DNA from: Fulvivirga sediminis | GTDB lineage: Bacteria; Bacteroidota; Bacteroidia; Cytophagales; Cyclobacteriaceae | Length of the DNA stretch: 64,000 nt | Direction: 5' to 3' | Assembly: GCF_016757215.1 (NCBI RefSeq) | Contig: NZ_JAESIY010000016.1 | Span: forward strand, 1 to 64,000 | In this document: one piece after another, positions 16,407 through 26,200 of the stretch | Position numbering within the stretch: the stretch's first letter is position 1 | Layout of the letters: the number at the start of each line of letters is the position of its first letter | The notes under the pieces: generated by a model | The model's input: the letters and a program-made list of their open reading frames with translations, nothing else | Database searches by the model: none | Told to the model about the DNA's origin: nothing | Translations under genes and position numbers: made by a program

Positions 16407-18803
16407 ATGCTATCATTCTTTAGGAGTATCAAAAAAAGGTGGGTACTCACTTTATTGAATATTATTGGTTATGGAGTGGGTGTGGCTGCTTGTCTCTTGG
16501 TATTGCATAATATACTTTATGAAACCAGTTATGACAAGTTTAATAAAAGCCATGAAAATATCTATAGGGTGCAATTAGATCACTTTTATAGTGATGTATA
16601 TCAAAATTCAACGGCGATATCTTTTTATCCTATAGGGCCAGAATTACAAAACAGGTACCCAGAGGTAATTGATTTCACTAGAGTACAGATTGTCAACAAT
16701 GCTACTGTGGAACATGAAGAAAACAGGTTTTTGGAGGAGAGAGTTTTCACGGCAGACAGCTCATTTTTCAGAATGTTTTCTTTGGATCTTATCAAGGGCA
16801 GTTTTTCAAACCTTAATAGACTAGATGTTTTTATGTCTGAGTCTTTAGCTCGAAAGTACTTTGGACAAGATGATCCTATCAATCAAATGATTACAGTGCT
16901 AGGGAGATCTTGCGAGGTAAAAGGCGTATATAAGGATCTGCCCCCCAATACTCATTTACAGCATGATATGATTGTAGTTAGGCCTAACTTCGCCAGGCTT
17001 GAAGAAAATTGGGCGGGATATGCATATCATACCTACCTAATGCTTGAGCCAGGTACAGACATAGAGCGCCTGGAAGACAAACTAAAGGCATTTAGTGAAG
17101 AGTTTTCTCAAGTTTCTGATGAACAGAGTAGTGTTGAATATTCCTGGAAAATGAATTTGATGAAGCTTAGCGATATTCATCTCAAATCTGATGTTGACTT
17201 TGAACATCAGGCCAATGGTAATATGACCAATATTTACATTCTCATCATTGTAGCCGCTTTCGTACTCTTAATTTCAGGTTTTAATTACGTCAGTCTTACC
17301 AACTCGATCAATGCCGAGCGTATTGGTGATGTTTTTGTCAGAAAGCTCCATGGAGCCTCTAAAGCAAGTGTATTAAAGAAGTATGCAGTTGAATCACTCA
17401 TTCTTAACTTAACGGGAATCACTTTAGCTGTCATACTAACACTCATCTTATCAAGGGTTTCTGAAACACAAGCTTTAGACTTCAATTTTGCAATAGACTG
17501 GTCAAATCCTAGTTACTATTTATTGTTGGGAGGAGTGATTATCTTATCATTTATCTTTTCAGGTTTAATACCAGCTTTGGTATTTACATCATTGAACCCA
17601 TTGAAATATTTGAAAGGTGAATATTTTAGAAGTAAGAAGAATAAGAATTTCGGGAAAGTACTATCCATGCTTCAGTTTGCCATTTCGTTCATTCTTATCT
17701 CAGGTGCATTTACCATAAATAAACAACTTAACTATATTAATCAGCATGATTTAGGTTTTGAAAACAAGGATGTTGTAGTGCTAAATACTCCAAGGATGCC
17801 TTATGAAGATAATAGAAGTTCCTTGAACAAATTTAGAACTGATTTGATGTCAAGCTCACTGATACAGGATGTAGGCTTTTCGGAATTTATCCCAGGTGTA
17901 AAGTATACTCGAGATGTTTCTATACGATTAGAGGATGAGCCTGCTGAGAATGCAATATTCTGTTACGCTCAGACTATAACCTCGGAGTATTTGAAAGTAT
18001 ATGATATAGATCTCAAGGCCGGTCGATCATTTGATAATGACAGAGATGCGGATATTGAGAGCATTATGATCAACGAAGCCCTGGCAAGAGAATTAGGTAT
18101 TACTGATTATAATAGCCTGATTAATAAGATCGTTGTAATGCCATGGCATGAAGAATATAGGACTTTTAAAATTGTGGGAGTAGTTGAAGATTATCACCAT
18201 GAGTCTATAAAAAATGCTGTTCAGCCATGTGTATTTGTATCATTACGTAATGATGGTCTTGCATATAATACATCGATTAAATTATTACCAAGGAAAGATG
18301 CAAAGGAAGTTGTACAGTTTGTAGAGACCACTTACAATACCAACTTTCCGGATAGGGTTTTAGATCTTTTCTACGCAGACGTATTTTACAAACAGCAATT
18401 TGAGTCTGACGTTCAGTTTGCTAACCTCATAGAGCTTTTTGCCCTCTTGGCCATCTTAATGTCAGGGGTAGGATTACTGGGACTTGCTTCAAACGAAACA
18501 AGAAAACGTACCAGAGAGGTAGCAATACGTAAAGTCAACGGAGCAGGAATGCGTGATATTACTAAGTTATTTGTCATGCACTTTCTGAAGCAAATTGGAG
18601 TGACTATGCTAATAGCACTCCCTGTAAGTCTATACATTGCCGATAATTGGCTGGATAATTTTGCTGCCCGTGTCGACATAGGCTTGTGGTTCTTTATTTG
18701 GCCTATATTAATTACCATTTTGATTTCAGTACTTTCTATGGGACACCATGTGTTTAAAGTCGCCATCGTCAATCCAGTGCGAATATTGAAAGACGAGAGG
18801 TAA
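16407..18803 (+). CDS. ABC transporter permease, MacB/FtsX family
   Basis: This 798-residue inner-membrane protein has the layout typical of Bacteroidota MacB-like permeases. A first membrane segment lies at about 15-37, followed by a large periplasmic domain (about 40-275). Then come three membrane segments (about 277-410), a fourth after KFGKVLSMLQFAISF (near 415), a second periplasmic domain, and three C-terminal segments ending in NPVRILK. Such proteins couple to a separate ATPase for export or envelope signalling. No ATPase gene is in the window, so it must borrow one or the partner lies outside. Its placement inside the biosynthetic operon suggests a role in export or self-protection. 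Confidence 0.88.
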   Translation: MLSFFRSIKKRWVLTLLNIIGYGVGVAACLLVLHNILYETSYDKFNKSHENIYRVQLDHFYSDVYQNSTAISFYPIGPELQNRYPEVIDFTRVQIVNNATVEHEENRFLEERVFTADSSFFRMFSLDLIKGSFSNLNRLDVFMSESLARKYFGQDDPINQMITVLGRSCEVKGVYKDLPPNTHLQHDMIVVRPNFARLEENWAGYAYHTYLMLEPGTDIERLEDKLKAFSEEFSQVSDEQSSVEYSWKMNLMKLSDIHLKSDVDFEHQANGNMTNIYILIIVAAFVLLISGFNYVSLTNSINAERIGDVFVRKLHGASKASVLKKYAVESLILNLTGITLAVILTLILSRVSETQALDFNFAIDWSNPSYYLLLGGVIILSFIFSGLIPALVFTSLNPLKYLKGEYFRSKKNKNFGKVLSMLQFAISFILISGAFTINKQLNYINQHDLGFENKDVVVLNTPRMPYEDNRSSLNKFRTDLMSSSLIQDVGFSEFIPGVKYTRDVSIRLEDEPAENAIFCYAQTITSEYLKVYDIDLKAGRSFDNDRDADIESIMINEALARELGITDYNSLINKIVVMPWHEEYRTFKIVGVVEDYHHESIKNAVQPCVFVSLRNDGLAYNTSIKLLPRKDAKEVVQFVETTYNTNFPDRVLDLFYADVFYKQQFESDVQFANLIELFALLAILMSGVGLLGLASNETRKRTREVAIRKVNGAGMRDITKLFVMHFLKQIGVTMLIALPVSLYIADNWLDNFAARVDIGLWFFIWPILITILISVLSMGHHVFKVAIVNPVRILKDER

Positions 18804-18940
18804 TCCTAAAATTAGATATTTCTTTTAACAAGCTGACATTCTGGATTTTAATAGTGGAGGTGATTGAAGCCCTGAATGATCAAAACTATTGTTCATGATG
18901 ATAAAATACTGCTTAAAAACATTAAAACAAGCAACAAATA

Positions 18941-21900
18941 ATGAAGTTAGACAAGCAAAATATTGAAGATCTATTAGAAGTTACGCCTTTTCAGGAAGGA
19001 TTACTGGTACATTACTTGAGTAATCCCAGAGAGTCCAGGCAGTATGCAGAGCAACTCTACCTTAAGCTGGAAGGAGAAACCATAGATCCTGAATTATTTA
19101 TAGAGTCTTGGGCTCAAATCCAGCAATCTAACGAAATTCTACGAACCGTATTTAGATGGGAAGGGCTATCTAAGCCAGTGATGGCAGTACTTAAAAAGAC
19201 GGAGTTAAAACTGGAGGTAATTGACCTTACGAAAACAGAAGGGGAGCTTGAAGAAAAAATTGCAACACTTCGTCAAAGTGATCTCAATAAAGGATTTGAC
19301 CTCAACGAGGTGCCTTTTAGGATAACGCTGATAAAATTAAAAGCTGACGAATATAGGATTTTGGTAAGCAATCACCATATACTCTATGACGGGTGGAGTA
19401 CAGGTGTATTGTTACGTGAGTTTTTTGAGACCTATCAATCTCTGGTGACTGGAGAAATAGTAAATTTCAACTCCAAGTCGAAGTATAAGGAGTACATCCA
19501 ATGGTGGAAAAAGATAGACCTCTCTAACGAAGAGACATTCTGGAAAGATTACCTGAAAGCATTCTCAGGTAAGTCCGAAATACCATTTGCCACTCACGGT
19601 AAGGCAATAGATAGAGAATCATTAACCCGAAAGCACATTTTTGATCTTGATGACAATATGGTGGAAAAGCTTAATACCTTTTCTCGTCAGGAAAAAATCA
19701 CTGGTGCTACTGTGCTGTATACCGCGTGGAGTCTTTTGCTTGCTCAATTTAATGATGAGGATATAACAATAGGAACTACGGTATCTACAAGGCCCAACAC
19801 TATAAAGGGTATAGAAAATACCGTCGGACTATATATCAATACTTTACCGCTTGTAGTCAAAAATGATAAAACTAGTTCTATTACTTCAGTATTGGCTGAT
19901 GTGCAGTCATCATTAAATAAAAGAGCTCCTTATGAGATGTCATCACTGACAGGAATTGGGGAATATGTTCAGGGAGCAAAACAAGGATTTTTCGATTCTA
20001 TTGTTGTAATTGAAAATTATCCTTTAGATCAGTCGCTTACTGAAAATAACAGTACATTAAAAATCACTGATCATTACATGGATTATCAGACTCACTATCC
20101 GCTATCGTTAGTGATCTCTATGTTTAATAATATCCAAGTTACTTTCACCTACAACGATTCTATATTTACGAAGACTGCATTAAAGCAGATTGAAGATTAT
20201 TTTATTGTTATTGTTGATTTCATCATTGAGCATCCGAAAAAGCAAACGGCTGATATATATGAGGCTTTGCATCAGGTAGGATCAATGGAGTTGGATAGTA
20301 ATCAAAAAGACTGGGAGTCGCTATCACTCATACAGAAGTTTGAGGAGCAGATTAAAGAGCGGTCAATAAAGCCAGCAATCAAAGGAGATAGCGGCATGAT
20401 AAGCTATGGCGAATTGGACGGAAAGGTCGGCGCGCTGGTGAACATGCTTCAGGAGAAGGGTGTTGAAGCTCAGGATAATGTGTTACTCTATTTTGATACA
20501 TCTGCGGAAGTGATAGTTGCCATGCTTGCCTGTATGAAATTGAACGTTACATTCCTTCCCGTAACATCAAATACTCCTGATGATAGGGTGAAATATATTG
20601 TTGCCAATAGTGGAGCCAAGATGATTTTAACTGACCTGAAGAGTCTGTCGAAAGCTAACTATCTGCAACTTGATGTTGAAGTGTTATGTGTATCTCTTCA
20701 GGCTTTGGATTCTGTAACCATGGCATCCGTACAAAGTAACCCTGAAGATATTGCTTATATCATTTATACCTCCGGTACTACAGGGCAACCCAAAGGAGTA
20801 AGTGTAAAGAACAGTGGTTTTAAAAATTACATCCTTGGATCAGTCGATAATTATGTGAAAGGGGAAGTTGTTAGTTTTCCTTTATTTACATCTCCGGCTT
20901 TTGACCTTACACTTACATCCATTTTTGTACCATTAGCCTCCGGAAATTCCATAGTAGTCTATCATGCGGATAATAGTGATTTTCTCATTGAAAGGGTTTA
21001 CGAAGACAATCAATGTGATATTATCAAACTTACTCCTTCACACTTAAGGCTTCTAAAGGAAAAGATTGACTCCAAAAAGGATCGTAATGGATTCAAATCA
21101 AGATTGAAGAGATTAATAGTTGGAGGTGAGGATTTCAAAACATCTCTGGCAGAGCAAATTGATGATCTTTTCGATGGACAGATTGAAATGTACAATGAGT
21201 ACGGACCAACCGAAGGTACGATTGGTTGTATGATTCATAAATATGATCCGGCTACAGATTTGCGTAAATCGGTTCCGATTGGTAAAGCATCTGTAAACAA
21301 TGACATTTATGTTCTCAATGATCGGATGCAGCCGGTGGTTAGTGGACAGACAGGTGATATTTATATTGGAGGAGCAGGTGTAGCAGCAGGCTATGTCAAT
21401 AATGAAGAAATGACAGCTAACCGCTTTGTATTAAATCCATTTTCAGGGAAAGAAGATAGATTATACAAAACAGGAGATTTAGCAAGGGTTTTGACCGATG
21501 GGAATCTTGAGTTTTTGGGTCGGGATGACAAGCAGATCAAACTGAATGGCTATAGAATTGAACTAGGAGAAATTGAGAGCAAACTTCTGCGCTATGGACA
21601 AAGTGTGGAGGATGAGGGAACAGATTTTAGCATCTCTACAGCCACAGGTAAATTAAGAGAACTGCATAGATGTAGCAGTTGCCTTCTGCCTGAGAATTAT
21701 CCGGGCATTGAATATGATGAAAAGGGCATTTGTAATATCTGTAATGAATTTGAGCATTACAGCACACAGATCGAAAGTTACTTCAGGAAAGAGGAAGATT
21801 TTGAACAGGTTTCGGCTGAGATGAAGAGTAATAGTCAGGATTATGACTGTCTACTGCTCTATAGTGGAGGTAAGGATAGTACTTATGTACTATACAAACT

Positions 21901-23206
21901 TATCGACTATGGTCTTAAAGTAATGACCTATACTTTTGATAACGGGTATATATCAAAAACTGCCTTCAAAAATATTGAACAAACAACCAATAAGCTGGGT
22001 ATTAAGCACTTCACTATTTCTTCTGACAATATGAAGAAAGTATTTGCTGAAAGTCTTAGGCAGAGTTGTAGTTCTTGTCATGGCTGCTGGCACGCTATCA
22101 ATACCTTTGGTGTACAATTGGCCAATGAATATGGTATTAAGTATATCGTGTCCGGTCTCTCAAGAGGTCAGATCTATGATATGAGACTTGAAGGAATTTT
22201 CGAAGCGAGGGTTTTTGAGGAGGATGATATAGAAAAGCAATTGACAATATTCAGAAATCAGTTTCATTCTAAAGACAACAAGTATTCGAGATTACTCAAT
22301 GTAAGTGTAAACGATAAATTGGATGGTGTACAATTCGTTGATTTCTTTAGGTATTACAATACGCCAATTAGTGATATTAGGAGCTATCTGCTCAGCAAAG
22401 GATGGGTTCAGCCTAAGGATACTGGATTTTGCTCATCTAACTGTCTTATTAATGATATTGGTATCTACACGCATATCAAAGAACGAGGATTCAATTTTTA
22501 CACAGCACCATTGAGTTGGGATGTTCGCCTTGGACAAGCTACTCGTGAAGAATGTATGGAAGAGATCACGGCATTTGGATCTACGGAAAAACACGTGAAA
22601 AAGGTTTTGGAAGAAATTGAGTATGCTAAAGCATTTGAAATTGACGAAGCTATTGTAGTAAAGGAAGAAGATGAGGACGGTACAGAGACCCTAACGGCTT
22701 ACATAGTATCAAATATTGAACCTAATGTTTCCGAACTAAGAACTTTTTTAAGACGTGAATTGCCGGAGTATATGATTCCGTCGCACTTCGTTCAAATAGA
22801 CCATATTCCTCTCACGAGTAATGGAAAGGTAGATACTTTGGCGTTGCCGAAGACTTCTCATAACCGACCAAAATTAGGTAGCAATTTCGTTCAGCCTAGT
22901 TCAGCGGTAGAAGTGAAGGTTACTGAGATATGTCTTGAAGTGTTGAAAATTGATGAAATAGGTATCTATGACAACCTCTTTGATCTTGGGGCCAAGTCGT
23001 TTGACCTTACCCGTATAGCTAATAAGTTAAGTGATGCATTTGCTACTAAGGTTAATGTAATCACCTTATTTGAGAAATCTACGGTACACGAGCTGGCTAA
23101 GATGCTTAATAACACGGCGAAGAAGGAAGCTGAAAAATCGCCTAAGACAGAAAGAGTCTCACCTAACAAATTGAGACAGCGAAGAGCTTTGCTCAACAAG
23201 AAATAA
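18941..23206 (+). CDS. NRPS C-A-PCP with a PP-loop amidotransferase-like domain inserted in the Asn-type A domain
   Basis: This 1421-residue protein has three standard domains. The C domain (about 1-440; TPFQEGLLVHYL start, NHHILYDGWS with HHxxxDG at 145-151) looks like a DCL type, fitting a D-Asn donor from the loading NRPS. The A domain (about 460-1300) has YTSGTTGQPKG near 610 and specificity residues D-L-T-K-I-G-E-I-G, an Asn-type code. Between core A8 (GRDDKQIKLNGYRIELGEIE, about 858-877) and A9 (LPEYMIP, near 1274) lies a foreign segment of about 340 residues with two CxxC pairs and a PP-loop SGGKDS. The PCP has LGAKS (Ser1353) instead of LGGDS. The tail is Lys/Arg-rich (KLRQRRALLNKK). 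The insertion is uninterrupted in frame and keeps all its motifs, so it is likely functional. Confidence 0.93.
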   Translation: MKLDKQNIEDLLEVTPFQEGLLVHYLSNPRESRQYAEQLYLKLEGETIDPELFIESWAQIQQSNEILRTVFRWEGLSKPVMAVLKKTELKLEVIDLTKTEGELEEKIATLRQSDLNKGFDLNEVPFRITLIKLKADEYRILVSNHHILYDGWSTGVLLREFFETYQSLVTGEIVNFNSKSKYKEYIQWWKKIDLSNEETFWKDYLKAFSGKSEIPFATHGKAIDRESLTRKHIFDLDDNMVEKLNTFSRQEKITGATVLYTAWSLLLAQFNDEDITIGTTVSTRPNTIKGIENTVGLYINTLPLVVKNDKTSSITSVLADVQSSLNKRAPYEMSSLTGIGEYVQGAKQGFFDSIVVIENYPLDQSLTENNSTLKITDHYMDYQTHYPLSLVISMFNNIQVTFTYNDSIFTKTALKQIEDYFIVIVDFIIEHPKKQTADIYEALHQVGSMELDSNQKDWESLSLIQKFEEQIKERSIKPAIKGDSGMISYGELDGKVGALVNMLQEKGVEAQDNVLLYFDTSAEVIVAMLACMKLNVTFLPVTSNTPDDRVKYIVANSGAKMILTDLKSLSKANYLQLDVEVLCVSLQALDSVTMASVQSNPEDIAYIIYTSGTTGQPKGVSVKNSGFKNYILGSVDNYVKGEVVSFPLFTSPAFDLTLTSIFVPLASGNSIVVYHADNSDFLIERVYEDNQCDIIKLTPSHLRLLKEKIDSKKDRNGFKSRLKRLIVGGEDFKTSLAEQIDDLFDGQIEMYNEYGPTEGTIGCMIHKYDPATDLRKSVPIGKASVNNDIYVLNDRMQPVVSGQTGDIYIGGAGVAAGYVNNEEMTANRFVLNPFSGKEDRLYKTGDLARVLTDGNLEFLGRDDKQIKLNGYRIELGEIESKLLRYGQSVEDEGTDFSISTATGKLRELHRCSSCLLPENYPGIEYDEKGICNICNEFEHYSTQIESYFRKEEDFEQVSAEMKSNSQDYDCLLLYSGGKDSTYVLYKLIDYGLKVMTYTFDNGYISKTAFKNIEQTTNKLGIKHFTISSDNMKKVFAESLRQSCSSCHGCWHAINTFGVQLANEYGIKYIVSGLSRGQIYDMRLEGIFEARVFEEDDIEKQLTIFRNQFHSKDNKYSRLLNVSVNDKLDGVQFVDFFRYYNTPISDIRSYLLSKGWVQPKDTGFCSSNCLINDIGIYTHIKERGFNFYTAPLSWDVRLGQATREECMEEITAFGSTEKHVKKVLEEIEYAKAFEIDEAIVVKEEDEDGTETLTAYIVSNIEPNVSELRTFLRRELPEYMIPSHFVQIDHIPLTSNGKVDTLALPKTSHNRPKLGSNFVQPSSAVEVKVTEICLEVLKIDEIGIYDNLFDLGAKSFDLTRIANKLSDAFATKVNVITLFEKSTVHELAKMLNNTAKKEAEKSPKTERVSPNKLRQRRALLNKK
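21611..22630 (+). other. Inserted domain: zinc-finger plus PP-loop ATP-pyrophosphatase (N-acetyl-sugar-amidotransferase-like)
   Basis: Encoded within the NRPS above (about residues 890-1230). It begins with Cys pairs C911/C914 and C931/C934 in the context CSSCLLPENYPGI...GICNIC, closely resembling the start of WbpG/PseA-type N-acetyl sugar amidotransferases. It then has the PP-loop SGGKDS at 975-980, a Cys cluster CSSCHGC at 1043-1049 and a further CSSNC at 1164-1168. Known relatives adenylate a carbonyl and replace its oxygen with nitrogen or sulfur. Here the carbonyl could be the side chain of the Asn or Asp tethered to the PCP. No glutaminase partner is seen in the window. Confidence 0.85.
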
Positions 23207-23250
23207 TTGAAGAAAATATAAACTCTTAGTTAGAGAATTCTGAATATTAA

Positions 23251-26200
23251 ATGAATAATAAAGAAAACTATACCGGTCTCGAAATAGCAGTAGTGGGCAT
23301 GTCAGGGAGATTCCCTGGGTCTAAAGATCTGGATGAATTATGGGCTAATCTCCGTGAGGGAAAGGAGTTGATCAGCTTCTTTACTGATGAAGAGTTAATG
23401 GCTAATGGCATAAGCGAGGATTTGATCAAGGACTCTAGATACGTGAAAGCGAAAGGTGTGTTAGAAGATGTAGAACTATTCGACGCATCATTCTTCGATT
23501 ACACAGACAGGGAGGCTAATTTCATGGATCCTCAGTTACGAATTTTTCATGAGTGTGTTTATCATGCCTTGGAGAATGCCGGATATGCGGGAGCCAATAA
23601 ACCGGTAACAGGTCTCTTTGCAGGAGCAGGTTTCAATCCCTTTTGGGTGGCCAATTTCTTGCCGGAATTCAAAAACTTTTCTGAAATATTCGAGATATCA
23701 GGCTTAAATGCAAGAGAATATCTGGCTACCAGAGTGGCCTATAAACTTGATTTGAAAGGGCCTGCCATGACGGTACAAACCGCTTGTTCTACCTCTTTGG
23801 TAGCCATACATATGGGTATACAGTCACTATTGGCAGGAGAGTGTGATATGGCTCTTGCTGGAGGAGTGAGTACTTTGTTTCCATCTATGGACCTACCCCG
23901 TAAATACGGTATGCTTGCGCAAGAGGGAATGATCATTTCTCCGGACGGCCACTGTCGACCATTCGATCAAAATGGTACGGGCTTCATGGGCGGCGATGGT
24001 GTTGGAGTGGTTGTACTTAAGAGACTTGAAGATGCCATCAATGACGGAGACCAGATAATGGCCGTGGTGAAGGGTTCGGCAATTAACAATGATGGTAATG
24101 CTAAAGCTGGGTATGCGGCACCGAGTGTTGAGGGTCAATCGGCAGTAATACAGAATGCGTTGGCTATTTCGGAAGTGGATCCGACTACTGTTAATTATAT
24201 AGAAACACATGGCTCGGGTACGCAGTTGGGTGATCCAGTTGAGGTAGAGAGTTTGAGACGAGCTTATCATGCTAATGGTGAGCAGTATTGCGGTATAGGA
24301 TCTATCAAATCTAATGCGGGACATCTTGATGCTGCGGCTGGTGTGGCAGGGTTTATAAAGACTGTATTGTCTTTGAAAAATCGTGAGATGCCGCCAAGTA
24401 TCAATTTCAGTAAGCCTAATGAGAAAATTGATTTCGAAAATAGCCCGTTCAGAGTTAATGATAAGCTGATAACATGGGAAAGAGGAGAGGCCCCACGTCG
24501 AGCTGCTGTAAGTTCATTTGGCATTGGAGGTACTAACGCCCATATCATACTTGAAGAATATGAGGTAGAAGAGTCGGTAAAAGAGCAACAGGAACAGGAA
24601 GATGTAGTGCTTTTATCCGCAAGATCAAAGCAGTCGCTGGTCAAGCAAGCCGAGGAGCTTCGTCAATTTATTAAGGAGCAAAAAGATAATATATCGTTTT
24701 CTGATCTTGCCTACACTACACAGGTAGGAAGAGGATCATTTGAGTACAGGCGTGCTGTTGTTGGTAAAAATATAGACGAGCTATACAACGCGCTGGATCC
24801 TGAAGCCATCGAAAAGAAGACTGTAAAAGCCAAAAGCAATGTTTCACGTTCTGTGGTATTTGTATTTCAGGGATTGGGCGGACAATACGTCAATATGGGA
24901 TTGGATCTTTACCTTAAGTATGAGACATTCCGACGTTCAATGGATGAAGGCTTTGTCCAAGTAAAGAAACATCTTAACATACACCTCAAATCCATAGTCT
25001 ATCCTGAAAAGGGGAAAGAAAATGAGGCTAAAGAAAAAATCAACGAGTTTGAAATTGCACAGGTGGCAGTTTTTACTTTTGAGCGAGCGTTAGCTAAGCT
25101 ATTGTTAGAATTTGAGGTTGAGCCAGATGTCCTTTTGGGATACAGCTTTGGGGAATTAGTCGCGGCCACTATTGGTGGTTGTATTTCTTTTGAGGAGGCG
25201 ACGCGATTGATTGTGGCCAGAGGTAAGCTTGTTGGAAAAAGTATGGCAGGTGGTATGTTGAGTGTGCCACTGGCTTCAGCTGATATTCAAAAATATCTCA
25301 TGCCGCAAATAGAGATTGCGATTGATAACGGCGATTCATGTGTGCTCTCGGGGCCAAGAGAGGAGATTGTAAAATTAGAAGCCACTCTAAAAGAGGACAG
25401 AATACTTTCTTTGATGCTTCCCGGACAATTTGCGCTTCATAGCTCAATGATGTCACCATTACTTCCAGAATTTAGAAGTATACTTGAAAGTATATCTATT
25501 CAGCCATCAGAGATTCCACTTATATCCAATAACACTGGTGACTGGGCTGGAGCAGAAATTACCCATACCACTTATTGGGAAAAGCAGCTATGTGAGAAAG
25601 TAAAGTTCTCAGAAAGTTTAGAGAAAGCGTTACAATTATCTAATGCTGTAATGATTGAGATTGGCCCCGGTGCTGATCTGACTTCGACTATTCAGCGATA
25701 TTTGGAGGCTGATAAGGGGCATTATGCCATAAATCTTATCCGCCCGGAGGCTATGGGGATGACTGACCATAGATTCTTATTAAATAAGTTGCAAAGATTA
25801 TGGTTACAAGGCCTGGAAATAAACTGGAGTCCTTTACATACTTTGGGGCAAAGGACACGTATATCCATGCCTGGATATGTATTCGATAGAAAAAGATACT
25901 GGTTTAAGGATTACCAGAAAAATACACCAGAGCTGGCGCCGAAAGCTGTAACCGCTATCGGTCTTTCCAAAAATGAAAATCCAGATGAATGGTTCTATTT
26001 ACCGACATGGGAAAAAGTATATTCTTCTGATAGAAAATCTTTTGATGGTATATATAACTGGTTAATATTAAGTGACGGTTCAGCCCATACTGAACAGCTC
26101 ATTCAGTCGCTGATCGCACAAAACCAGCAGGTGACCAAAGTTACCAAAGGAAGGAAATTTGAACGCGTAGGTAGAAATCATTATGAGATAAACCCTGCTA

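Noticed and set aside
18804..18940. Internal terminator and promoter before the interrupted-A NRPS
   Set aside because: No GC-rich stem with a T tract and no convincing promoter could be seen in the 137 nt; left unannotated.
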